Assembly (NCBI RefSeq): GCF_000280495.2 | Contig: NZ_CP018016.1 | Location: 5,146,001 to 5,210,000, forward strand | From: Kosakonia radicincitans DSM 16656 | GTDB lineage: Bacteria > Pseudomonadota > Gammaproteobacteria > Enterobacterales > Enterobacteriaceae | DNA: 64,000 bases | Direction: 5' to 3' | Shown here: positions 55,841 to 62,770 of the stretch, in pieces | Layout: the number at the start of each line of letters is the position of its first letter | Numbering within the stretch: position 1 is the first letter of the stretch | Translations under genes and position numbers: made by a program | The notes under the pieces: model-generated | What the model saw: only the letters and a program-made list of their open reading frames with translations | Databases searched by the model: none | Told to the model about the DNA's origin: nothing

Positions 55841-55880
55841 GGGGCGCATCCCTGCCCGGTGGCGGACGATGCGCCACCGG
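55841..55880 (-). promoter_or_regulatory. Leader hairpin of ardC
   Basis: CCGGTGGCG (55880-55872) pairs with CGCCACCGG (55864-55856), 9 bp with loop of 7. An alternative pairs GGCGCATC (55875-55868) with GATGCGCC (55849-55842), so two structures compete. Confidence 0.6.
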
Positions 55881-55892
55881 TGAGTGGAAAAA

Positions 55893-56504
55893 TCAGTAAT
55901 AACGCAAGGAACCGTCGGACATCACCGAACGGATACGGTCACGTACGCTCTCGACCGCCCGGTCAAACCTCTCCCGGTCGGCGGGTTTCGCCCGTTTCGA
56001 GTCCAGGCGTATCGCCTGGTCCAGCACATGCAATGCCTGCGAACGCCAGCTGAGACGTTCAGCATCACCCACACAGGCATGGAAGTGGCGTAAGGACTGC
56101 TCATAAAGCCACTGTATCCGGTAGCGATATTCGCCCACCGGCACATATACCTTCATGGGTGGTCTCGTTTCCTTGTGAAGCGTCAGCGCGTTATTCAGCT
56201 TACTGATAACAGGCTTAATGAGCAGGTCGTGATGGTCGTTCAGCACGGCATCAAACATGCTCTGTGCCATAAAGGTCTGAAAGGAAAACTCATGTTCGGG
56301 TATGAGCGTGTCGACCAGTGTGAACCAGTCTGCATCTTTTAACGGATTGCAGCCTGCAGCCCAGGCTTTCAGCCACTCCCCCGGACGTCTGTCATCCGGT
56401 ACACGAATATAAATGCCCAGTTTCTTTTCAAGTATCAGCGGGCGCTGCATACCCAGTTTCTGTGTAAACAGCGGACGTAGTTCATCAGAAGTAAAGCGGA
56501 TCAT
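55893..56504 (-). CDS. Unknown plasmid protein, DUF3085-like N-terminus
   Basis: 203 residues. Residues 1-65 (FTSDELRPLFT, GIYIRVPDDRRPG, AAGCNPLKDADWF) resemble DUF3085, a plasmid-associated family. The rest is helical and basic. Strong ribosome site GGAGG, with complementary CCTCC upstream. Function unknown. Confidence 0.7.
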   Translation of the reverse strand: MIRFTSDELRPLFTQKLGMQRPLILEKKLGIYIRVPDDRRPGEWLKAWAAGCNPLKDADWFTLVDTLIPEHEFSFQTFMAQSMFDAVLNDHHDLLIKPVISKLNNALTLHKETRPPMKVYVPVGEYRYRIQWLYEQSLRHFHACVGDAERLSWRSQALHVLDQAIRLDSKRAKPADRERFDRAVESVRDRIRSVMSDGSLRYY

Positions 56505-56508
56505 ATTT

Positions 56509-56560
56509 CCTCCGGGGAAAAGAAGGAGGAAACCTCCCCTGGAGGGAAGGTCCCTCCGGG
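56509..56560 (-). promoter_or_regulatory. Leader hairpins of the DUF3085-like gene
   Basis: Main hairpin CCCGGAGGGA/TCCCTCCAGG (56560-56538), 10 bp with a CCT loop. Then GGAGG (56537-56533) can pair with CCTCC (56529-56525), or that CCTCC can pair with the ribosome site GGAGG (56513-56509). These two choices exclude each other. Confidence 0.6.
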
Positions 56561-56614
56561 AAGTGTTTGTTTAACTGAGAAAGCTTCTCTCGGGAGCCGC
56601 TTTCGCTTCGGAAA

Positions 56615-57052
56615 TCAGGCTATATATTCCGCATTCGCAAAGAATACAGCCCGTTGTTCCTCACTGGCTTCATCGTCTGAGCGCATCTCATCAAAGTGCA
56701 TCTGCCCCTCACTAAACCCAAAATCCCAGGCCCGGGGGGCAATCTGTTCTCCGAGAAGGATCAGCCCGGCAATGTACTTTTCGAATAAACCGTCAGTAAA
56801 TGCCCCGGTCATACAGGCGTAACCAAGAAGCCGTGCAATCGAAACAAGCCGGAATGTGCGTACCGGAACGCCATAGCTGCCCGTCAGGTCAGGGATAGCG
56901 CAGCGCCGGAATGCACGTATTGCCAGGAGTTCACCCTCTAATTCCGCAACATAAGCGATGAAACGGGAAAGCGAGCGTTGCCCCTGCCACAGTTCATGCA
57001 TTCCCTGAGGTGCGTAAGATCTGTCAAAAGCGATGTCATTAAATACGGTCAT
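56615..57052 (-). CDS. Unknown island protein
   Basis: 145 residues from the ATG at 57052 with GAGG upstream; an ATG at 57082 would lie inside the leader. Mostly helical with an acidic C-terminus (MRSDDEASEEQ). No family recognised. Confidence 0.65.
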   Translation of the reverse strand: MTVFNDIAFDRSYAPQGMHELWQGQRSLSRFIAYVAELEGELLAIRAFRRCAIPDLTGSYGVPVRTFRLVSIARLLGYACMTGAFTDGLFEKYIAGLILLGEQIAPRAWDFGFSEGQMHFDEMRSDDEASEEQRAVFFANAEYIA

Positions 57053-57092
57053 GTTGAATACCTCAGAATAAAATGAAGCCATGCCCGCCAGT

Positions 57093-57123
57093 ACCTCCCG
57101 CAGGGAAGATCCCTGGGGGAGGT
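57093..57123 (-). promoter_or_regulatory. Leader hairpin
   Basis: A 14-position stem with one G-G mismatch: ACCTCCC/GGGAGGT outside and CAGGGA/TCCCTG inside, 3-nt loop. Confidence 0.65.
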
Positions 57124-57135
57124 CAGTGTGTTGTA

Positions 57136-57441
57136 TCAGTCAAAACGGTAACGTAAATCAGCCAGCTGCTGCGCCATCCGGCGACCAGCATTCATTGCCT
57201 GACGCGAGGAGGCAAACCGTCCTGCGGTTGCACAACGTTGATAGGTCCAGTCTTTCGGACTGTAACCGGTTCGTCGGGAGATAACGGCGGTGAACCCATT
57301 ACCATCGTGGATCACTTCCGGCCGGAAGCTGCTGTGCCCCGACTGATTGGTGAACCATTCTTTCTTACGTTGATTAAGTGACTCAGAAACGTGCGCCAGA
57401 GCTGAAGCCGCTTTTGCTACAAGGATGAGCATTATACTCAT
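57136..57441 (-). CDS. Unknown small island protein
   Basis: 101 residues. Hydrophobic N-terminus (MSIMLILVAKAASALAHV), then a basic part with RTGYSPKDWTYQRCATAGRFASS. Not recognised. Its ribosome site GGAG lies inside an 8-bp hairpin. Confidence 0.6.
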   Translation of the reverse strand: MSIMLILVAKAASALAHVSESLNQRKKEWFTNQSGHSSFRPEVIHDGNGFTAVISRRTGYSPKDWTYQRCATAGRFASSRQAMNAGRRMAQQLADLRYRFD

Positions 57442-57445
57442 GGTA

Positions 57446-57510
57446 TGTCTCCGTTGGTTAAGGCGGAGACACCTTCACCGCTATGCGGGAGGTTATCCCC
57501 GCATGGGTGA
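57446..57510 (-). promoter_or_regulatory. Leader hairpins of the 101-residue protein gene
   Basis: Hairpin 1: ATGCGGG/CCCGCAT plus TCACC/GGTGA (57510-57475). Hairpin 2: TGTCTCCG/CGGAGACA (57471-57446), 8 bp, containing the ribosome site. Confidence 0.65.
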
Positions 57511-57568
57511 GTTATCAGTAATTGAATATCCGTCGTAAAAAATCAGACATTGTCGTTAAACACCGGAA

Positions 57569-57943
57569 CTAGCAATCCCAGCGAAGTTCGCGCCAGTAAT
57601 CCAGTCCGCGTTCAGTTCCCAGCATAAAACCGTAGCTCCATGCGTTAGTGTCGCCTTCAGCGTCGAAGCGTTTTCCCGTCAGGACAACATCATCGACAAA
57701 CTGACGAAGAGAGTCCGGGATCAGATTCATTTCCTGGGCCTCACCAACAACACTGGCAAGGTGGATTGTCTGGCTGCAGCGTTCCGGAAAACCATCCAGA
57801 TCGATGCTGTCCGGGATGCCGCAAATGTTCAGCGCTGTAGCGCTCTGTAACAGCCCTTCAATCTCCGACATCACCGAAATGAACCCGGTCTTTGAATGGA
57901 TGCTGGCAGAAAGGACATCAATAGTAATAGCGAAAGCAGTCAT
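57569..57943 (-). CDS. Unknown island protein
   Basis: 124 residues from the ATG at 57943 (MTAFAITIDVLSASIHSK) behind AAGGAA. A longer frame runs upstream through the leader hairpins and is unlikely. No family recognised. Acidic and cysteine-containing at the end (ELRWDC). Confidence 0.65.
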   Translation of the reverse strand: MTAFAITIDVLSASIHSKTGFISVMSEIEGLLQSATALNICGIPDSIDLDGFPERCSQTIHLASVVGEAQEMNLIPDSLRQFVDDVVLTGKRFDAEGDTNAWSYGFMLGTERGLDYWRELRWDC

Positions 57944-57947
57944 AAAA

Positions 57948-57999
57948 GGTTCCTTATAAAACGTGGAACCCTGCCCTATCGGGAGCGGAGTCCCGTGGG
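57948..57999 (-). promoter_or_regulatory. Leader hairpins of the 124-residue protein gene
   Basis: Hairpin 1: CGGGA/TCCCG extended by CCC/GGG (57999-57974). Hairpin 2: GGTTCC/GGAACC (57970-57948), which holds the ribosome site AAGGAA. Confidence 0.65.
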
Positions 58000-58025
58000 A
58001 GAAGTGAGTGAAATGTACAGCGTTA

Positions 58026-58415
58026 TCAGCAATGAGCAGTCGCCCTGGACTCCAGTGCGGCTGTGTCGCTGAATCCATTCTGACAGCCTTCCTGCCACTG
58101 CGTGGCGTCGAGCTGCATTCCGGTAAAATGAAGGCGGTTGATGAACCAGCGTGGCCAGCGAACCTTTAGTCCGTAATACTCGCGTTCTCCGAAGAAAAAG
58201 GCGGCATGGTAGACCGAGAACTCCGTCAGCAACGCTGATGCTTCGTCCTTCTGATATGAACGGGCAAGCTCCAGCTCACGAACAACAAGCAGTAATGACT
58301 TCGCATCACCTGTGAACCAGAAAAACCATTCAGCAATCAGCGTTTTTGGTGCAATCAAGCACACAAAGCGATCGGCAAAAACAGCAACAAAGTAAACAAT
58401 ATGAAGAAAGGTCAT
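58026..58415 (-). CDS. Unknown protein with N-terminal hydrophobic segment
   Basis: 129 residues from the ATG at 58415, behind AGGAAA. N-terminal hydrophobic stretch (MTFLHIVYFVAVFADRFVCLIA). First gene of the minus-strand block, directly downstream of STAXI copy A. Not recognised. Confidence 0.6.
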   Translation of the reverse strand: MTFLHIVYFVAVFADRFVCLIAPKTLIAEWFFWFTGDAKSLLLVVRELELARSYQKDEASALLTEFSVYHAAFFFGEREYYGLKVRWPRWFINRLHFTGMQLDATQWQEGCQNGFSDTAALESRATAHC

Positions 58416-58422
58416 GGCGGCA

Positions 58423-58478
58423 TTTCCTGAATAAAAAAGGGAAACGACCACCCGATACGGGAAGCGTTGTCCCGTGGG
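58423..58478 (-). promoter_or_regulatory. Leader hairpins of the first gene in the block
   Basis: Hairpin 1: ACGGGA/TCCCGT with outer CCC/GGG and a 3-nt bulge (58478-58451). Hairpin 2: TTTCC/GGAAA (58444-58423), which covers the ribosome site. Confidence 0.65.
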
Positions 58479-58507
58479 ATGAAAAATCTGGAAGAATAAG
58501 TTGAATG

Positions 58508-58663
58508 GACCTTAACCTAGTTATCAGGTCCCTGTTTGCAAAGGTTAAACAGGTTTGAACCACCCGAAGGCGCCACTCTCAGGTTAATGTGGCATTGGCG
58601 TGTGATTACCCGAAGGCGTTCGTCTCAAATCACCCGAACATTGGCAGTTGTCATGATGACAAC
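58508..58663 (-). ncRNA. STAXI RNA, copy A (two tandem pseudoknots)
   Basis: Two units, 58556-58599 and 58602-58645. Each has two interleaved stems, and on the minus strand the fixed words GCCAATG, TGAGA and GCCTTCGGGT, the last a UUCG-type loop. Unit 1 pairs AACC with GGTT and CCAC with GTGG. Unit 2 pairs GTGATT with AATCAC and GTTCG with CGAAC. Repeated pseudoknots with UNCG loops near antirestriction and integrase genes are the described hallmark of STAXI. A hairpin with loop containing CAAAGGTT flanks one side and GTTGTCAT/ATGACAAC the other. Confidence 0.85.
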
Positions 58664-58701
58664 GGTTAACGATCCAATCCTACTTCAGGTTTGCACATTC
58701 T

Positions 58702-59166
58702 TCAATAGCCCTGTCTCATAAGCCACAGGAGGAAACTATGATGTCCGTACTCGTGGCAGTGGAATGCATAATCTGACAATATCTTACGGACCTCACAGAT
58801 CACCTGAGAGCAGGCAAGATTAAATAATTCGATCTCAATGCTGGATTTCCCTAACTGGAAAAGTTCATCAGTATATTTTTTCCTCCCGGCCGGAATCAGT
58901 CCCAGTTCATCAACACCGGATAACATCAGAACCATATTGTAAACAAAACGTTCAAGCATCATGCTGGCAGAGTTAAAGAGTGCTTCATTGCTAAATTTAT
59001 CAAAACTCACTCCATCCAGTTTGGAATGTGCGCGTCCAGACTGTATATGCCCTTCAACCCGGGACACAAAGGATATCATGTTTAAAATGGAAATATCATT
59101 CAACTCAACAGCCAGTGAGCTATAGCTGGAAAAAATTAAATTCAACGTTTTCATGTTATGCCCCAT
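58702..59166 (-). CDS. Unknown protein downstream of the recombinase
   Basis: 154 residues from the ATG at 59166 with AAGGTG at good spacing; an in-frame ATG at 59154 is an alternative. Helical, Ser- and Leu-rich, ends with a hydrophobic aromatic stretch (HHSFLLWLMRQGY). Starts 24 bases after the recombinase stop, so probably same transcript. Not recognised. Confidence 0.65.
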   Translation of the reverse strand: MGHNMKTLNLIFSSYSSLAVELNDISILNMISFVSRVEGHIQSGRAHSKLDGVSFDKFSNEALFNSASMMLERFVYNMVLMLSGVDELGLIPAGRKKYTDELFQLGKSSIEIELFNLACSQVICEVRKILSDYAFHCHEYGHHSFLLWLMRQGY

Positions 59167-59174
59167 ATAAGAAT

Positions 59175-59189
59175 CACCTTAATAAGGTG
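59175..59189 (-). promoter_or_regulatory. Hairpin over a ribosome site
   Basis: CACCTT and AAGGTG pair around a 3-nt loop right after the recombinase stop codon. AAGGTG is the ribosome site of the next gene. Confidence 0.55.
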
Positions 59190-60071
59190 TTACTCAACTT
59201 TATTATAAACACGAGCAACATAATGTCCCCTGCCATCACCATGCCCCAAATCCATTGATGCAAGAGCCTGTGCCTCCTGTTTACTGAAACCATTTTTCAT
59301 ATGAAGATTCATAACATCAACAGAATAGGCATAACGCAAACTATGCGGTGCGTATTTCCCTGTCAAGCCGGCTTCACGAACCAAATTTCGATAACGTTCG
59401 ATTGCGGTATGTAATGAAGGCCTATCGATTAACTTCCCGTTATTTTCTTTCAGATGTTTCAGTGCAGCTTTGATTGCGGCCAGCGTTGCCTCTCGATCTA
59501 TTACCGTTGTATCTCTCGGACGCCCTCCCTTTGTCCCGAATACCACCCGTACTTTTCCTTCATTATTGATTAAGGATTTTTGCCAGGTTTGTAATGATTT
59601 AGCGGACTGTATAGTTTCTTCCGTTCTTAAACCGAGCAATCTCGACAACCTCATTGCATACGCAACGCCTTCATCCTTTTGTTCCACACTCGTCAACACT
59701 TGCCGGAAATAATTGTCGGGAATCGCAACTTTTGTCCCATCCCTGCTGGTTTCTGAAATACCCAGAGCCTGATTACTCAGTTTCTCGTGCGCCGGATTAG
59801 CCATGAAGGTTTTTCCTGCAACCCGCAGTAAAGCCCGGATAGCCGACATTTCATTCTGAAGTGTACGCTTAGAAATCTCTTCGGAAAGACGACTCTTCAT
59901 ATACAGCTCAATATGCCCTGTCTTGATGTTCTTAATATCCCTGATCTGAACGTTAAGCTTTAATAAACGTTCAGCAAATCTGTCAGCAATTTTCATACGG
60001 TCAGAAACAGTTTTAAAACTCCCCCCGGCCTGTCTGGCGAGCGTCTTAAGATTCTTATTCAGTTTTGCCAT
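59190..60071 (-). CDS. Integrase-like tyrosine recombinase (Integrase_1 family)
   Basis: 293 residues from the ATG at 60071 with GGAGAG upstream. N-terminal core-binding domain, then catalytic residues: Arg in LLGLRTEETI, HSLRYAYS (H and R), LGHGDGRGHYVARVY (H and Tyr). It is distantly related to the island integrase at 43580. Its XerDC-type character and STAXI elements on both sides fit the known STAXI association. Whether it moves the island, a nested element or resolves dimers is open. Confidence 0.85.
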   Translation of the reverse strand: MAKLNKNLKTLARQAGGSFKTVSDRMKIADRFAERLLKLNVQIRDIKNIKTGHIELYMKSRLSEEISKRTLQNEMSAIRALLRVAGKTFMANPAHEKLSNQALGISETSRDGTKVAIPDNYFRQVLTSVEQKDEGVAYAMRLSRLLGLRTEETIQSAKSLQTWQKSLINNEGKVRVVFGTKGGRPRDTTVIDREATLAAIKAALKHLKENNGKLIDRPSLHTAIERYRNLVREAGLTGKYAPHSLRYAYSVDVMNLHMKNGFSKQEAQALASMDLGHGDGRGHYVARVYNKVE

Positions 60072-60092
60072 AGTCAACTCTCCATTTAAACA

Positions 60093-60138
60093 GGTGTAAG
60101 TGCTTTTCCGTCTGCGTGAACGGAAAAGCACTTACACC
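60093..60138. repeat. 19-bp perfect inverted repeat upstream of the recombinase
   Basis: Arms 60093-60111 (GGTGTAAGTGCTTTTCCGT) and 60120-60138 are exact complements with an 8-nt loop. The arm is 22 bases from the recombinase start. No T run follows, so it is more than a simple terminator. Confidence 0.85.
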
Positions 60139-60160
60139 GGCTGCGCCACAGCTCCAGACG

Positions 60161-60382
60161 ATGAATTTCACCCCGACGGCACGGTTTATGGTTGCGCTTC
60201 CTGCGTCTCGACAGATATCTGTGCATCGGGGCGGCGAAATGTTGAGTTATTGCGAAGCTCCCCAGGTCTCTGACCTGTTCGCGGTTTTCACCGGGCTGAT
60301 GTTAATCAGTCTGCTTCCACACACCAGTTGGTTGACTGGTGTCGCCATCGATATCGTGTCGATTTTTCTCCTCTTTGAATGA
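60161..60382 (+). CDS. Doubtful small membrane protein
   Basis: 73 residues with two hydrophobic stretches (about 39-55 and 58-72). There is no recognisable ribosome site and no known family. Listed only because the gap would otherwise be empty. Confidence 0.25.
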   Translation: MNFTPTARFMVALPASRQISVHRGGEMLSYCEAPQVSDLFAVFTGLMLISLLPHTSWLTGVAIDIVSIFLLFE

Positions 60383-60544
60383 AGTCCTGACCCGTTTTTA
60401 CGGGTAAGGCGTTTGGTTAATAAATGAACAAACAGTGAATGAAGTACGTTTTTAAGGCCCTTAAACCTTTAAGTACGTGTTGGTCAGTTGGTAAAAAGGT
60501 TGTTGAAACGGCAGTGCGTCAGCTCTGCCAGTTATGCGCTGCGC

Positions 60545-60584
60545 GCGTCACTTGGTACTCGTTTCACTCGAACGCAAGTGACGC
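60545..60584. repeat. 10-bp inverted repeat with nested stem
   Basis: GCGTCACTTG and CAAGTGACGC enclose a smaller stem CGTT/AACG. It sits in the 60383-60767 gap, which shows no convincing gene. Confidence 0.55.
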
Positions 60585-60773
60585 CGCGCTCCTCTGCTCT
60601 CAATGCAGTCGTGGAAGATGCCCAAATGTTCCAAATGGTCATACCCACGCCGCAAAGTTTGCAACCGGAATTCAGCGTCTGAACGAAAGAGGAAACGTTG
60701 GCGAGAACCACCATTGAGATGAAAAGGCCATAAACAGGCATTGTAAGTAAAAGGACCTTCGTCGCTGTACGAC

Positions 60774-60905
60774 CTCCGTTTTCAAAGGTTAAACGGAGTT
60801 ACCGCCCGAAGGCTCCGTCTCTCAGGTCATGACGGTTTTGGCAAGCAATCACCCGAAGGCGTCCCTCTCAGATTGCAGGGACATTGGCATGTTGCTTTAC
60901 GCAAC
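60774..60905 (-). ncRNA. STAXI RNA, copy B (two tandem pseudoknots)
   Basis: Two units, 60800-60842 and 60845-60888, with the same fixed words as copy A. Stems are ACC/GGT and CCGTC/GACGG in unit 1, and GCAATC/GATTGC and GTCCCT/AGGGAC in unit 2. All differ in sequence from copy A but keep pairing. The flanking hairpin CTCCGTTT/AAACGGAG again has CAAAGGTT in its loop, and a terminal hairpin GTTGC/GCAAC is at 60891-60905. Confidence 0.85.
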
Positions 60906-61008
60906 GGTATAACGGAGCCATGTTAGATCAGAGTGCGATCCTTTATCAAGGTTACAACAGCAAAAAGCAAAGTTAGTATGTTCCGAAATTAAATCATGAA
61001 GGAGCAGT

Positions 61009-61938
61009 TTACGTTCGGATTCGATATCTTGAGACTATTTTGTCTTGCATGTACTCGGTGAAATACATTATCTCAGGATAAATAAATTCTTTAGTCAAAC
61101 TATATAAATTCAATCCTCCCGAACTTCATCAATTTTTTCTTTAGGAATAACTATTTTTAATAACCATGAATTTCCCCTTTAAATCTGAAAGGCTTACCCC
61201 ATCGATTTGCGATATTGTATCAAAAAGGTTCGCAGGATAAGCCTCATCATTAATCCCTTTTGAAAATAGCGATACACCCCTGATTTTTCACTCATTGATT
61301 TATAGGTAGTTGTTTTATTATAGCTTGATGTTCATTAAACATGTCGACATTATCTTAATTTCCGCTGCAGTTGGAGTCCATTTCGCCCTAGAACAATTTC
61401 AAAGATTAAAGAAAAGGCTTCAAAAAAATTTATTTCAGACACACTGAGACCCAATATCTTTAAATAAAAAAATTAAAGTTTTTATTTTATTTTTAGCCCA
61501 ACCTTAAATTATAATAAATTAAGAGAAATTTACATTTTCAAGATAGTCATCAATCTTTTTAAAAGAACCACATCAAAAGGGTCAGCGATATAATTTTCAT
61601 AATTCACCCCATAAAAATGACAGCTTTTATAATACACTTCTTAGCAAAAATTTCGCTCTACTTGAATTACTCCAAGAAATTTCGAACTTTGCATTACATC
61701 TAATTTACTATCTGGAACATCCCAAGTCATGAAAGCAGCAGCATCAGTTAGCTCATCTGAATTTTTTCTGTAGCAAAATACAGAGCAACTAATGGGCTTT
61801 TTTCCAGTCTATAACCTTGTCGATAAACCATAGCGTTACGCAGCCACATGAAGATCATTTTCATTCATAGTATACTCGCTGATAATATTTACATCAGTGA
61901 TCTGTTCCCAGTTGTTCGTGTCAACGCAAAGCCTCTTC
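61009..61938 (-). pseudogene. Decayed FRG-domain gene
   Basis: Reading the minus strand across frames gives pieces of one protein: NNWEQITDVNIISEYTMNEN, then RYGLSTRL and DW (shift), then SPLVALYFATEK, then DELTDAAAFMTWDVPDSKL, then VIPKEKIDEVREDLNLYSL and EFIYPEIMYFTEYMQDKI. This is the FRG family (HYGLPTRLLDW...SPLVALYFA). Many frameshifts and stops, and the 5' end is cut at about 61938. AT-rich. FRG domains occur in defence and toxin proteins. Confidence 0.8.
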
Positions 61939-61945
61939 TCCTGCC

Positions 61946-62336
61946 TTACGGCGGGTAAACTGCTACTCTGATGTTGTCGAGACATAGAGTTGGCCCTGTG
62001 ATGCGCCTCCTTTCATTCACCCAGAGTAGCCCCCAGCGGTCGGGAAGTTCATCAATGGTAATGACATCCTCCAGACACAGAAAATAACAAAAATCGCCCA
62101 TCCCCCCACTGCCCTGTGGGGTTTCAGCCGGTCACGCAGAAAATCTGCCCGTGACACTTTCACCTACACCACCACGCTGGCCGCTTTGAATCCCCGCCGG
62201 CAGCCCCATGCGTCTGCCTGTTCGTTTTCCCTTAACGCGCCGACTTCGATAAAGGCAACATTGCCCACTGACCGCCCCTGCTTTCGGTGCGCAGCGACCA
62301 GCGACGGGCAATGTCTGCCAGTTCCATATGTATCAT
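61946..62336 (-). pseudogene. Decayed PD-(D/E)XK-like (MmcB-type) gene
   Basis: From an ATG at 62336 behind a clear GGAGG, fragments read MELADIARRWSLRTES, then VAFIEVGA and AWGCRRGFKAASVVV, VKVSRADFLRDRLKPHR, then GMGDFCYFLCLEDVITIDEL and RWGLLWVNERRR. At least three frameshifts or stops break it. It is a relative of the intact gene at 51521-52027. Confidence 0.75.
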
Positions 62337-62337
62337 A

Positions 62338-62368
62338 TGCCCTCCAAGCTGGTTCAGCTTGGAGGGCA
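62338..62368 (-). promoter_or_regulatory. 14-bp perfect hairpin holding the ribosome site of the pseudogene
   Basis: TGCCCTCCAAGCTG pairs fully with its complement around a 3-nt loop. The 3' arm contains GGAGG, four bases before the ATG at 62336. This is the same design as the leaders at 53.7-58.5 kb. Confidence 0.7.
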
Positions 62369-62402
62369 CGCGCCAGCGGTCAGCCGCACGCGGGCCGTCA
62401 GG

Positions 62403-62770
62403 CTACTCCTCCACCGTGTCCCGGGGGCGGAGAACACACCCAAAGTGGATCACCGCGTCCTGGTGCCACCTGAGTTCCGCCAGCGAGGGAAAGCGCCTGC
62501 GCCACTGCCAGAACATCGATGCCAGTTCGTCCGACCAGCGCGAATACTATGCTCCCACCGTTTCCGGCGACTGAACACTCAGATCAGCCCGCGCGACCAG
62601 GCTCTGATGCAGCATGGCCTCATGGCACCAGCGTTTATCTTCCTTCCGCTGTACCTTGTGCCAGCGCAGATTCACGCGTTTTTCCACACGGGGCTGGTTA
62701 CGCCAGACCACATCCGGGAACAGACACTGCTGCACCACCTCCGACAGGGGCGAAAGGTGAATGATGATTT
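62403..62770 (-). pseudogene. Unrecognised ORF interrupted by one stop codon
   Basis: One frame reads CLFPDVVWRNQPRVEKRV, RWHKVQRKEDKRWCHEAML and HQSLVARADLSVQSPETVGA, then a TAG (62549-62547), then YSRWSDELASMFWQWRRRF and ends at 62403. The run of plausible protein on both sides of one stop suggests a disrupted gene. Family not known. Confidence 0.45.

Noticed and set aside
53671..58478. CRISPR array, because of regularly spaced palindromic segments
   Set aside because: Spacing equals gene length (hundreds of bases), sequences differ, and genes lie between; no cas genes.
60439..60717. 92-codon plus-strand frame
   Set aside because: It runs through the 60545-60584 inverted repeat, lacks a ribosome site and has an unlikely composition rich in Cys and His.
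58556..60888. Glycine or TPP riboswitch, because of CCGAAGG...TCTCAGG on the plus strand and CTGAGA on the minus strand
   Set aside because: The surrounding core of both riboswitches is missing, the units are repeated pseudoknots with covarying stems, and no glycine or thiamine gene is nearby; STAXI explains the pattern better.
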